Part shown: in pieces, positions 1 through 8,235 of the stretch
Layout: every line of letters starts with the position of its first letter
Numbering within the stretch: the stretch's first letter is position 1
NCBI RefSeq assembly: GCF_000813845.1
Contig: NZ_JWTB01000022.1
Coordinates: 1 to 64,000 of the forward strand
DNA length: 64,000 nt
From: Pseudarthrobacter phenanthrenivorans
GTDB lineage: Bacteria; Actinomycetota; Actinomycetes; Actinomycetales; Micrococcaceae
Direction of reading: 5' to 3'
Position numbers and translations under genes: made by a program
Notes under the pieces: model-generated
Databases searched by the model: none
Told to the model about the DNA's origin: nothing
What the model saw: only the letters and a program-made list of their open reading frames with translations

Positions 1-33
1 GGCGGGACCGGTGGATCATCCACCGGTCCCGCC
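1..33 (-). terminator. Hairpin downstream of pnp
   Basis: A perfect 14-bp inverted repeat (1-14 with 20-33) encloses a 5-nt loop about 30 nt beyond the pnp stop. It is placed and shaped like an intrinsic terminator of the rpsO-pnp unit. Any U-tract would lie beyond the window edge and cannot be seen. Confidence 0.7.
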
Positions 34-65
34 GATTCATGCTTTAGGCCGGGAGGCCCGGGCTG

Positions 66-2324
66 TTAGACGTCAGCGCCTTCAGCCGGTTCCTCGGCGT
101 GTGCACGCTCGGTGTCGGCCGGAGCCTCTTCCTCGGCGACCACGGGGGCGAGGGACAGCTTTCCGCGGTCGTCGATCTTGGTGATTTCCACCTGGACCTT
201 CTGGCCGACGGAGACGACGTCCTCCACGTTGTCCACGCGCTTGCCGTTGGCCAGCTTGCGGAGCTCGGAGATGTGCAGGAGCCCGTCCTTGCCCGGGGTC
301 AGGGAGACGAAGGCACCGAAGGTGGTGGTCTTGACGACCGTACCCAGGTAGCGTTCGCCGATTTCCGGAACCTGCGGGTTGGCAATGGCGTTGATCGCGG
401 AACGTGCTGCGTCTGCAGACGGACCGTTGGTGGCGCCAATGTAGACGGTGCCGTCGTCCTCGATGGAGATGTCGGCGCCGGTGTCCTCCTGGATCTGGTT
501 GATCATCTTGCCCTTGGGGCCAATGACCTCGCCGATCTTGTCCACGGGGATCTTCACCGCGATGACGCGCGGAGCGAACTCGGAGAGCTCGTCCGGGGTG
601 TCGATCGCGGAGTTGATGACCTCGAGGATGTGCAGGCGTGCTTCGCGGGCCTGCTTCAGGGCTGCTGCCAGGACGGAGGCAGGGATGCCGTCGAGCTTGG
701 TGTCCAGCTGGATTGCTGTGACGAACTCGGACGTACCGGCAACCTTGAAGTCCATGTCACCGAAGGCGTCTTCGGCGCCGAGGATGTCGGTCAGGGCTGC
801 GTAGCGGGTCTGGCCGTCAACCTGGTCGGAGACCAGGCCCATGGCGATGCCGGCAACCGGGGCCTTCAGGGGCACGCCGGCGTTCAGCAGGGACAGGGTG
901 GAGGCGCAGACGGAACCCATGGACGTCGAACCGTTGGAACCGAGGGCTTCGGATACCTGGCGGATGGCGTACGGGAACTCCTCGCGGGACGGCAGGACGG
1001 GCACCAGGGCGCGTTCCGCCAGGGCACCGTGGCCGATTTCGCGGCGCTTGGGCGAGCCCACGCGGCCGGTTTCACCGGTGGAGTACGGCGGGAAGTTGTA
1101 GTTGTGCATGTAGCGCTTGCGCGTTACCGGCGACAGCGAGTCGATCTGCTGTTCCATCTTCAGCATGTTCAGCGTGGTGACACCCATGATCTGGGTCTCG
1201 CCGCGTTCGAAGATGGCGGAGCCGTGCACGCGGGGCAGGACCTCGACCTCGGCGGTGAGCTGGCGGATGTCCGTCAGGCCACGGCCGTCGATGCGGACCT
1301 GGTCCTTGAGGATGCGCTGGCGCACCACGTGCTTGGTGACCGAGCGGAAAGCAGCGGACAGTTCCTTCTCGCGGCCTTCGAACTGGCCGGCCAGGTTGGC
1401 CAGGACTTCGTCCTTGAGGGCGTCGGAGGCGTTGTCGCGTTCCTGCTTGTCGGCAATCTGGAAGACGGCGGCAAGCTTGTCCGCGGCAGCGGACTCGACG
1501 GCGGCGTAGGCGTCGTCCTCGTAGTCCAGGAAGACCGGGAACTCGACGGTGGGCTTGGCAGCGCGTGCTGCAAGGTCTGCCTGCGCGTCGCAGAGTGCCT
1601 TGATGAACGGCTTGGCAGCCTCAAGGCCCTCAGCCACAACCTCTTCGGTGGGGGCGGTGGCGCCCTGTTCCTTGATGAGGTTCCAGGAGTTGTCGGTGGC
1701 TTCGGCCTCGACCATCATGATGGCGACGTCGTCACCGGCAACGCGGCCGGCCACCACCATGTTGAAGACGGAGTTCTCCAGCTGGGAGTGCTTGGGGAAC
1801 GCGACCCACTGCGAGCCGTTCTCGTCCGCAACCAGGGCAACGCGGACGCCGCCGATGGGGCCGGAGAACGGAAGGCCGGAGAGCTGGGTGGACATCGAGG
1901 AGGCGTTGATGGCCACGACGTCGTACAGTTCGTCGGGGTTGATCGCCAGGACGGTGACCACGATCTGGACCTCGTTGCGCAGGCCCTTGATGAAGGCGGG
2001 ACGCAGGGGGCGGTCCATCAGGCGGCAGGCCAGGATGGCCTCGGTGGACGGGCGGCCTTCGCGGCGGAAGAACGAGCCCGGGATGCGGCCCGCGGCGTAC
2101 ATGCGCTCTTCGACGTCGACCGTCAGCGGGAAGAAGTCGAAGCCTTCACGCGGGTGCTTGCCGGCCGTGGTGGCGGACAGCAGTGCGGTGTCATCATCGA
2201 TGTACACCATGGCTGCGCCGGCGGCCTGCTTCGCGAGGCGGCCGGTTTCGAAGCGGATTACGCGCTTGCCGAAGCGGCCATTGTCAATGACAGCCTCTGA
2301 GAACTGGATTTCGGGACCCTCCAA
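66..2324 (-). CDS. pnp: Polyribonucleotide nucleotidyltransferase (PNPase)
   Basis: Phosphorolytic 3'-to-5' exoribonuclease for mRNA decay; in actinobacteria related enzymes can also make ppGpp. The 752-aa protein has the full architecture: two RNase PH-like domains flanking a helical domain, a KH domain with the motif [13 protein letters not shown] (roughly residues 585-645) and an S1 domain containing [19 protein letters not shown] (roughly 650-725), then an acidic tail. The start is the TTG at 2324. A strong GGAGGTGA ribosome site (2330-2337) sits 5 nt before it, whereas the in-frame start at 2369 has none. It follows rpsO, the classical rpsO-pnp arrangement. Confidence 0.97.
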   Translation of the reverse strand: MEGPEIQFSEAVIDNGRFGKRVIRFETGRLAKQAAGAAMVYIDDDTALLSATTAGKHPREGFDFFPLTVDVEERMYAAGRIPGSFFRREGRPSTEAILACRLMDRPLRPAFIKGLRNEVQIVVTVLAINPDELYDVVAINASSMSTQLSGLPFSGPIGGVRVALVADENGSQWVAFPKHSQLENSVFNMVVAGRVAGDDVAIMMVEAEATDNSWNLIKEQGATAPTEEVVAEGLEAAKPFIKALCDAQADLAARAAKPTVEFPVFLDYEDDAYAAVESAAADKLAAVFQIADKQERDNASDALKDEVLANLAGQFEGREKELSAAFRSVTKHVVRQRILKDQVRIDGRGLTDIRQLTAEVEVLPRVHGSAIFERGETQIMGVTTLNMLKMEQQIDSLSPVTRKRYMHNYNFPPYSTGETGRVGSPKRREIGHGALAERALVPVLPSREEFPYAIRQVSEALGSNGSTSMGSVCASTLSLLNAGVPLKAPVAGIAMGLVSDQVDGQTRYAALTDILGAEDAFGDMDFKVAGTSEFVTAIQLDTKLDGIPASVLAAALKQAREARLHILEVINSAIDTPDELSEFAPRVIAVKIPVDKIGEVIGPKGKMINQIQEDTGADISIEDDGTVYIGATNGPSADAARSAINAIANPQVPEIGERYLGTVVKTTTFGAFVSLTPGKDGLLHISELRKLANGKRVDNVEDVVSVGQKVQVEITKIDDRGKLSLAPVVAEEEAPADTERAHAEEPAEGADV

Positions 2325-2524
2325 GAGAGTCACCTCCGTTTCTGTTTCACGGAAGTCCAGCCGCATCAACCCAGCCCAGCATCTGTCTACTGGCCCTGCA
2401 CCCGGTCATCGATCGAGACCCACGGGCCGTCGGCTTCAGTCGACGAAGCCGTTCCCGGAGATCACTACCGAGGACCGCGAATGCGTGATGCGGTTGATCC
2501 TCCTGTTTAGTTTTAGGTGAAGAA

Positions 2525-2554
2525 GGCGGCCCGTTCCGGATGGAAAGGGCCGCC
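2525..2554 (-). terminator. Hairpin between rpsO and pnp
   Basis: An 8-bp G+C stem (2525-2532 with 2547-2554), extended inward by TTCC/GGAA, lies just after the rpsO stop. On the minus strand it is followed by TTCTTC. It probably acts as a partial terminator or processing site, separating rpsO from pnp output. The rest of 2370-2565 shows no gene. Confidence 0.55.
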
Positions 2555-2565
2555 CCAAAGCCAGA

Positions 2566-2835
2566 CTAGCGGCGCAGGCCGAGGCGCTCGATGAGCGAAC
2601 GGTAGCGGGCGATGTCAGTCTTCTTGAGGTAGCTCAGCATACGCTTGCGACGACCAACCATGGCCAGCAGACCGCGCTGGGTGTGGTAGTCGTGCTTGTG
2701 CTCCTTCATGTGCTCAGTCAGATCCTTGATCCGCTGGGTCAGAACGGCAACCTGGACCTCGGGTGAACCGGTGTCGCCTTCGGCGGTTGCGTATTCCTTG
2801 ATGATGGACTGCTTTACAGCGGCGTCAAGTGCCAC
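2566..2835 (-). CDS. rpsO: 30S ribosomal protein S15
   Basis: Primary 16S rRNA-binding protein of the 30S platform. The 89-aa length is exactly that of the family, and the S15 signature can be read across the protein ([14 protein letters not shown], then [19 protein letters not shown], then [21 protein letters not shown]-type ending). It starts with GTG at 2835, preceded at 5 nt by AAGGAG. It is the promoter-proximal gene of the rpsO-pnp unit, with a leader of about 130 nt that could host S15 autoregulation. Confidence 0.98.
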   Translation of the reverse strand: MALDAAVKQSIIKEYATAEGDTGSPEVQVAVLTQRIKDLTEHMKEHKHDYHTQRGLLAMVGRRKRMLSYLKKTDIARYRSLIERLGLRR

Positions 2836-2977
2836 AATAACTCCTTGGGAATGTGCCGTGAGGGCCCAGGTCAGAAACTCACTGCCGGGTCTGCCGCGTG
2901 CGTCCCGCCCGGAAAACCGGAGGCGGCCGCCAACAACAGGAGCCAGCCGCCACGGACTGCAGCCGGATCCATCGTCC

Positions 2978-3007
2978 AGTTTACCGGCCCGGGCCTAACC
3001 TTGTCGA
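2978..3007 (-). promoter_or_regulatory. Candidate rpsO promoter
   Basis: On the minus strand TCGACA (3007-3002) and TAAACT (2983-2978) are separated by 18 nt, one mismatch from a TTGACA/TANNNT housekeeping promoter. It is the best match between kynU and rpsO and predicts a leader of about 130 nt. It overlaps no gene. Confidence 0.5.
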
Positions 3008-3017
3008 AACAGTGCGC

Positions 3018-4277
3018 TCAGCTTCGCAGGCGGTCCCTGACGGCCGCCATGCCCTGCAGCACTTCCGCGAAGCTGGTGCTCAGCGGCGACAGCCCGATCC
3101 GGATGCCGTGCGGGGACCGGAAGTCCGGGATCACGTCGCTGTCCCAGAGCGACTCCACGGTGGCTTTCGTGAAGTCCGGGTGGTCCACCGTGATGTGCCC
3201 GCCCCGCTCCTCCGGGTTGCGCGGGGTGGCGAGCGTGGCTCCGAGCGGCGCCAGCCACGCGTCGAACACCTCCACCGCGAAGGCGGTGAGGTCCACGGAC
3301 TTCGCCCGGATGGCAGCCATGCCGGCCTCCTCGATGAGGTCCAGGGTGCCCTGCATGGCGATCATGCCGAAAATGGCGGGCGTGCCGCTGAGGAAGCCGC
3401 GGATGCCTGCAGCGGGTTCGTAGCCTGCGGCCATCTCGAAGGCGTCCTTGCGGCCCATCCATCCCCAGATCGGCTGGTTGAGTGCGGGCAGGTGCCGGGC
3501 ATTGACATAGGCGAAGGCAGGTGAGCCGGGACCGCCGTTGAGGTACTTGTAGGTGCAGCCAGCGGCGAAGTCGACGTCCGCATCGTCCAGGCCGATCTCC
3601 ACCGACCCCGCAGAATGGCAAAGATCCCACACCACCAGCGCGCCGGCGTCGTGTACTGCTGCGGTGATGCCCGGCAGGTCCGCGAGGTGGCCCGAGCGGT
3701 AGGCGATCTGGCTGAGGAGGACGACGGCGGTGCGCGGCCCGGTGGCCTGGCGCACCTGGTCAAGGGTCACCCCGGCGGCCGGGTCCGGCTCGATCCAGCG
3801 GAGGGTCAGGCCCTCCTCGAGGGCGATGCCCTCCACCAGGTAGCGGTCGGTGGGAAAGTTCTCGGTGTCCAGCACAAGTTCGTTGCGGTCCGGGTCCTGC
3901 ACGGCGGCAAGGGCTGCGCGGATGATCTTATAGAGCACCACGGTGGTGGAATCGGCGATGATCGTTTGTCCCGGAGCCGCGCCCAGGACGGCCCGGCCCA
4001 GCTGGTCACCGATGGCCTGCGGCAGGTTGAGCCATTGCTCGTCCCACCCCCGGATGAGGCGGCCGCCCCACTCATCCCTGACGAAAGCGGCGACGTCGTC
4101 CGCGGTCCGCTTCAGCGGCCGGCCCAGGGAATTGCCGTCCAGGTAGGACAGGGGCGTCTCCGTGCCGATGAAGCGGTCCCGGTAGTGGGCCAGCGCATCC
4201 CGGCGGTCGAGCTCTTCGGCGCGGCCGCGGAGCTCTTCGGCGGTGACGTCGGTGGGGTTTTCCTGGTGGATGCTCAT
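3018..4277 (-). CDS. kynU: Kynureninase
   Basis: PLP enzyme that hydrolyses kynurenine to anthranilate and alanine. The 419-aa protein contains YKYLNGGPGSPAF, the family segment that holds the Schiff-base lysine (near residue 242), and DLCHSAG just before it. The ATG at 4277 overlaps the kynA stop by 4 nt (ATGA), so the two are probably translationally coupled. The longer in-frame reading back to 4463 lies inside kynA and is rejected. Together with kynA it makes a tryptophan-to-anthranilate route, but the intermediate formamidase gene is not in this window. Confidence 0.94.
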   Translation of the reverse strand: MSIHQENPTDVTAEELRGRAEELDRRDALAHYRDRFIGTETPLSYLDGNSLGRPLKRTADDVAAFVRDEWGGRLIRGWDEQWLNLPQAIGDQLGRAVLGAAPGQTIIADSTTVVLYKIIRAALAAVQDPDRNELVLDTENFPTDRYLVEGIALEEGLTLRWIEPDPAAGVTLDQVRQATGPRTAVVLLSQIAYRSGHLADLPGITAAVHDAGALVVWDLCHSAGSVEIGLDDADVDFAAGCTYKYLNGGPGSPAFAYVNARHLPALNQPIWGWMGRKDAFEMAAGYEPAAGIRGFLSGTPAIFGMIAMQGTLDLIEEAGMAAIRAKSVDLTAFAVEVFDAWLAPLGATLATPRNPEERGGHITVDHPDFTKATVESLWDSDVIPDFRSPHGIRIGLSPLSTSFAEVLQGMAAVRDRLRS

Positions 4278-5128
4278 TGTCCGATCTCCGTCCTGACAGC
4301 GAATAGTTCCGGGAAGAACGTCAGTTCCAGGGCCTTCTGCAGGAAGGTCACACCACTGGAGCCGCCGGTGCCCGTCTTCATGCCGATGGTCCGCTGGACG
4401 GTGCGCAGGTGCCGGAACCGCCACAGCTGGAAGTTGTCCTCCAGGTCCACCAGTTCCTCGCACGCCTCATAGGCCGCCCAGTTCTCCGCCGCGTGTTCGT
4501 AGATGTGCTTGAAGAGCGGTACCAGTTCCGGGGCGAACTCGTGGGCGCGGGTCACGTCCCGGTCCAGGACGGAACGCGGCACGTCGAAGCCCTGCCGGGA
4601 GAGATAGGCCAGGAACTCGTCGTAGATGCTGGGAGCGGCTAGCAGTTCCTCGAGCATGGCGTGGGCCTCTGGGTCGGACTCGAAGACAGGGAGCATCTTG
4701 CGGTTCTTGTTGCCCAGGACAAACTCCACTGCCCGGTACTGCGCGGACTGGAAGCCCGAGGAGTTGCCCAGGAAGCCGCGGAACTGGGAGTACTCGGTAG
4801 GCGTCAGCGTGGCCAGCACCGACCACTGCTCGGTGAGGGTCTTCTGGATGTGTTTGACCCGGGCAATGCCCTTGAGCGCCGACCCCAGGTCGTCTGTGCG
4901 GAGCCAGGCGGCAGCGCTGCGCAATTCATGGAGCACCAGTTTCAGCCACAGCTCCGTGGTCTGGTGCTGGATGATGAACAGCAGCTCATCGTGGTGTTCG
5001 GGCTGGCTGACCGGCTGCTGGGCACTGAGCAGGGTGGGAAGCTGGAGGTAGGAGGCGTAGCTCATCCGTGAGCTGAAGTCGCGGACGATCCCCTTATCCA
5101 GCTTGCGGGTGTTCTTCTCGACGGACAC
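4274..5128 (-). CDS. kynA: Tryptophan 2,3-dioxygenase
   Basis: Haem enzyme that opens the indole ring of tryptophan to give N-formylkynurenine. The 284-aa protein shows the family blocks SYASYLQLPTLLSAQ, HDELLFIIQHQTTELWLKL, and FRHLRTVQRTIGMKTGTGGS with the predicted axial haem histidine near residue 238. It begins with GTG at 5128, preceded by AAAGG at 6 nt. It is the first gene of the kynA-kynU pair and lies 54 nt downstream of ribF on the same strand, so read-through from ribF is possible. No separate promoter was obvious. Confidence 0.96.
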   Translation of the reverse strand: MSVEKNTRKLDKGIVRDFSSRMSYASYLQLPTLLSAQQPVSQPEHHDELLFIIQHQTTELWLKLVLHELRSAAAWLRTDDLGSALKGIARVKHIQKTLTEQWSVLATLTPTEYSQFRGFLGNSSGFQSAQYRAVEFVLGNKNRKMLPVFESDPEAHAMLEELLAAPSIYDEFLAYLSRQGFDVPRSVLDRDVTRAHEFAPELVPLFKHIYEHAAENWAAYEACEELVDLEDNFQLWRFRHLRTVQRTIGMKTGTGGSSGVTFLQKALELTFFPELFAVRTEIGQ

Positions 5129-5182
5129 GTACTGCCTTTCGTTGTTGTCACCCGGTTGTTGCCGCCCCTGCGGAGGCAGCGG

Positions 5183-6166
5183 TCAGCGGCCACCCAGGAG
5201 TTCGTGGGCCTGCGCCACGTCCAGGCGCATCTGTTCCACCAGGGCTTCAGGGCCACGGTAGGCCACCATGCCGCGGAGCCGCTGCACGAATTCGATGATT
5301 ACTGTCTGGCCGTACAGATCGAAGTCCTCCACCGCTTCCTTGGGCCGGTCGATGACGTGCGCCTCCACCTGGCGGCTGACGCCGTCGAACGTGGGGTTGG
5401 AGCCCACCGAAATGGCCGCGGGCCAGCGCTTGCCGGCCTGGTCCACCAGCCAGCCGGCGTAGATGCCGTCGGCCGGGATCAGCCCCGAGGCGTCCGAGGA
5501 AAGGTTTGCGGTGGGAAAGCCAAGGGCCCTGCCCCGGGCTGCGCCGTGCACCACCTCACCGCGCATCCGGTGCGGCCTGCCCAGGACGGACGCAGCGGTG
5601 GCGACGTCTCCCTCCTGGAGGGCTTCGCGCACCCAGGTGGAGGAACAGCGGCGGTCCGTGCCGTCGTCGTCGTGCAGGGGATATCCCTCGGAGCCGAACT
5701 CACTGATGACCTGCACATCGAAGCCGAACTTTTCGCCAAGCTCCTTCATGGTGTCCAAATCGCCCGAGTTCCCCCGCCCGAAGCGGGCGTCGTGGCCGAT
5801 CACCACGTGGCCGGCGTGCAGGCAGTCCACCAGGTACTGCTCCACGAACTCCTCGGCCGTGAGGCTCGCCAGGTCCAGGGAATACTTGACCACCAGGATG
5901 GCGTCCAGGCCCAGCTCGCCGAGGGCTTCCAGCTTGTCGTCCAGGCCCATAATCAGTTCGGGAGCTGCCTCGGGCCGGTGGATGACTGCCGGGTGGGGGT
6001 CAAAGGTGATGGCCACGGCTTTCGCCTGGGAAAGCCGTGCCAAACGCACCAGTTGGGACAGCACCTGCTGGTGGCCCCGGTGAACGCCGTCGAAGTTGCC
6101 GAAAGTGACAACAGATGGGCCGAAATCCGCCGGGACATCGGACGGATCGTTCCAGATGTAAACCAT
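5183..6166 (-). CDS. ribF: Bifunctional riboflavin kinase / FAD synthetase
   Basis: Makes FMN and FAD from riboflavin. The N-terminal adenylyltransferase half carries TFGNFDGVHRGHQ and a DARFGRGNSGD segment; the C-terminal flavokinase half carries RALGFPTANL and DGIYAGWL. At 327 aa it has the usual length. The ATG at 6166 is preferred because AAGG lies 8 nt upstream; a GTG one codon earlier (6169) is also possible. It closes the truB-membrane-membrane-ribF run; in many actinobacteria truB and ribF are neighbours. Confidence 0.95.
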   Translation of the reverse strand: MVYIWNDPSDVPADFGPSVVTFGNFDGVHRGHQQVLSQLVRLARLSQAKAVAITFDPHPAVIHRPEAAPELIMGLDDKLEALGELGLDAILVVKYSLDLASLTAEEFVEQYLVDCLHAGHVVIGHDARFGRGNSGDLDTMKELGEKFGFDVQVISEFGSEGYPLHDDDGTDRRCSSTWVREALQEGDVATAASVLGRPHRMRGEVVHGAARGRALGFPTANLSSDASGLIPADGIYAGWLVDQAGKRWPAAISVGSNPTFDGVSRQVEAHVIDRPKEAVEDFDLYGQTVIIEFVQRLRGMVAYRGPEALVEQMRLDVAQAHELLGGR

Positions 6167-6266
6167 CACCCTCGCCTTAAGCTGCCTGCAAGCATCAACG
6201 TTCCGTCACCCATACCGGCGGCGGACCTCTTCAAGGTTACCCGGATTCGCTGCCCGTACTTTGCCT

Positions 6267-6731
6267 TCACTTCGCGGCCCCGGCCTGGGGCTGCCGGGCC
6301 AGTGAGGGCCGGCGCCGGTAGAGCCACACCAGCCCCAGGATGGGCAGCAGCAGCGGAACGAAGCCGTAGCCGCGGCCAAAAAGCGACCAGACGGTTTCGT
6401 GCGGAAACTGCACGGAGTCCAGGATGCTCAGCGTCCCCACCACCAGCACGCCGGCGAGCTCAACAAGCACGGCGGCAACGGAGACTTTGAACCAGGTGGT
6501 GCCTGCCTTGGCCAGCGACACCGTGGCAAGGATGTACACCACGGCGGCGAAGGCAGAGAGCAGATACGCCAGCGGAGCCTCGTTGAACTTGGTGAGGATC
6601 TGGTAGCCGGCCCGCGCGGTGGCGGAAATGGCGAAGATCCCGTACACGGCAATGAGCAGCCGGCCGGGACCGGTGTTGCGGGTATTGCGCACGGGCGCGT
6701 CTCCGGTGGCCGAGGGCTGCTGGTCTTTCAT
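6267..6731 (-). CDS. Integral membrane protein, about four TM segments
   Basis: Unrecognised 154-aa membrane protein. Four hydrophobic spans can be read (LLIAVYGIFAISA, LAYLLSAFAAVVYILATVSLA, VSVAAVLVELAGVLVVG, FVPLLLPILGLVWLY), followed by a short basic tail. The ATG at 6731 is chosen because GGGAGAAG lies 8-11 nt upstream; the ATG at 6749 has no ribosome site. It lies directly downstream of another small membrane gene and upstream of ribF. The two membrane genes may act together; no function can be assigned. Confidence 0.75.
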   Translation of the reverse strand: MKDQQPSATGDAPVRNTRNTGPGRLLIAVYGIFAISATARAGYQILTKFNEAPLAYLLSAFAAVVYILATVSLAKAGTTWFKVSVAAVLVELAGVLVVGTLSILDSVQFPHETVWSLFGRGYGFVPLLLPILGLVWLYRRRPSLARQPQAGAAK

Positions 6732-6750
6732 ACGTGCTGCTTCTCCCATT

Positions 6751-7104
6751 TCAGTACCAGATCTGGTTCATGCGCGCGGCCATCACCAATGCCGTGACGC
6801 CGACCGCTGCCAGGACAAAATTGCTCCACCGGGTCCGTTCCAGGATGGACCAGTAGATTGCCGCCGGCGGCAGCAGCATCGCGGTGGCCATGTAGCCCCA
6901 GAATTCCCACGCCTCGCCGGCAATCGGTTCGCCGGCCACAACGCGGACAATCGAACCCACCAGATAGACCACCAGGGCCACTTCCACCGCCACGACGGAC
7001 AGGATGGTCACGTCGTTCGGTGCCTTCTTGAGGATTCCTGCGCCCAGGCACAACAGTGTGGACACCAGCCCCACGACGAGGATGATCCAAAAATATGCGT
7101 CCAC
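6751..7104 (-). CDS. Small integral membrane protein, four TM segments
   Basis: Unrecognised 117-aa protein, almost entirely hydrophobic, with four predicted membrane helices (residues about 5-25, 33-53, 66-86, 94-112). It starts with GTG at 7104, only 2 nt after the truB stop, so it is cotranscribed and probably translationally coupled to truB. The next gene begins 19 nt downstream. A housekeeping role linked to this conserved gene order is possible but not shown by the sequence. Confidence 0.78.
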   Translation of the reverse strand: MDAYFWIILVVGLVSTLLCLGAGILKKAPNDVTILSVVAVEVALVVYLVGSIVRVVAGEPIAGEAWEFWGYMATAMLLPPAAIYWSILERTRWSNFVLAAVGVTALVMAARMNQIWY

Positions 7105-7106
7105 GC

Positions 7107-8042
7107 TCAGGCCTCCGCGGCAGCGGCCGCGGCCGCTCCGTTGCCGGGGGCGAAGACGAGTACGGGCTTGGCGTAGCTTCCCGCGTCGGCGAGAAGCGCC
7201 ACCAGGGTGCCGTCGGGAGCGAAGGCCGCCGCCGGGTGCTCGGCGGTGGCGGCGCCCGGGGTTCCTGCTGCCGGGCCGGCTCCGATCCGCCGGCCAAAGG
7301 AAATCTCGGCGGTTTCCTCCGCGGTGAGTTCACGGTTGGGCATCAGGGCTCGGGCGGCAAGGGACATGTCCAGGACGTTGAGCTCTTCGGCGAGCTGTTC
7401 CAGGGTGCGCGCCTGGTCCAGGGTGTAGGGACCAACCTGGGTTCGCCGCAGTGCCGTCAGGTGGCCGCCGACGCCCAGGGTGCTGCCCAGGTCCCTGGCC
7501 AGGGCGCGGATGTAGGTCCCTGACGAGCATTCAACCGTCACATCCAGGTCCACGTCCCCGGCTTCGGCGTCCCGGCGGACAGAATGCACATCGAACCGGT
7601 GGATCGTGACGGGACGGGCTGCAAGCTTGACGTCCTCCCCGGACCGAACCCGCGCATAGGCGCGTTCGCCGTTGACCTTGATGGCGCTGACGCTGCTGGG
7701 CACCTGCTGGATATCGCCCGTGAGCGCTGCGACGGCGTCGAGGATCTGTTCATCGCCGACCCCCGCGGCGCTGGTGGTGGCCGTGACCTCACCTTCGGCG
7801 TCGTCCGTCACGGTGGACTGGCCCAGCCGGATGGTGGCGGTGTAGGTCTTGGAGGTTCCCACGATGTAGGTCAGCAGCCGGGTGGCTTTGTTGATGCCCA
7901 GCACCAGCACGCCCGTGGCCATGGGATCGAGGGTGCCTGCATGCCCCACTTTCCGGGTACCTGCGAGGCGCCGCATCCGGCCAACCACATCATGGCTGGT
8001 CCATCCCTGCGGCTTGTCCACTATCACCAGTCCAGAAAGCAC
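7107..8042 (-). CDS. truB: tRNA pseudouridine(55) synthase
   Basis: Converts U55 of tRNA to pseudouridine in the T-loop. Motifs are the N-terminal LVIVDKPQGWTSHDVV block, GHAGTLDPMATGVL with the catalytic aspartate, and the SSGTYIRALARDLG segment. The protein is 311 aa if it starts at the GTG at 8042. A TATACT hexamer (8055-8050) ends 7 nt before that GTG and there is no properly spaced ribosome site, so the mRNA is probably leaderless. The C-terminus ends in an alanine-rich tail. Confidence 0.95.
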   Translation of the reverse strand: MLSGLVIVDKPQGWTSHDVVGRMRRLAGTRKVGHAGTLDPMATGVLVLGINKATRLLTYIVGTSKTYTATIRLGQSTVTDDAEGEVTATTSAAGVGDEQILDAVAALTGDIQQVPSSVSAIKVNGERAYARVRSGEDVKLAARPVTIHRFDVHSVRRDAEAGDVDLDVTVECSSGTYIRALARDLGSTLGVGGHLTALRRTQVGPYTLDQARTLEQLAEELNVLDMSLAARALMPNRELTAEETAEISFGRRIGAGPAAGTPGAATAEHPAAAFAPDGTLVALLADAGSYAKPVLVFAPGNGAAAAAAAEA

Positions 8043-8049
8043 GCCTCCC

Positions 8050-8055
8050 AGTATA
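8050..8055 (-). promoter_or_regulatory. -10 element of truB, leaderless arrangement
   Basis: TATACT lies 7 nt upstream of the truB GTG, placing the expected transcription start on or next to the start codon. No convincing -35 hexamer was seen. Confidence 0.5.
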
Positions 8056-8102
8056 TCGGCGCAGGTTGGGGCCCCCGCGCAGGGCGGCGACGGGCGACCG
8101 GA

Positions 8103-8212
8103 CGACGGCGGCAGGCGACCGGGTGGGCCAGCCACCTGGTGCGGGCCGAAGGCGGGCCGACGGCGGCAGGCGACCAGGCGGGCCAGTCACCGGGTGCGGG
8201 CGGAAGGCGGGC
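8103..8212. repeat. 55-bp tandem direct repeat, two copies
   Basis: Copies at 8103-8157 and 8158-8212 differ at about five positions, and partial copies flank them on both sides. The repeat is very G+C rich and fills the space between the divergent truB and aminotransferase genes. Neither copy contains a start codon with a ribosome site, so it is not read here as coding. Confidence 0.85.
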
Positions 8213-8222
8213 CGGCGGCGGC

Positions 8223-8228
8223 TAGGAT
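8223..8228 (+). promoter_or_regulatory. -10 element of the aminotransferase gene
   Basis: TAGGAT ends 7 nt before the ATG at 8236, again predicting a leaderless mRNA. It lies immediately after the 55-bp repeat. Confidence 0.45.
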
Positions 8229-8235
8229 GGCTGGC

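Noticed and set aside
99-2300. 733-codon open frame on the plus strand opposite pnp
   Set aside because: Composition follows the complementary strand of pnp in very G+C-rich DNA; no ribosome site, no recognisable domain.
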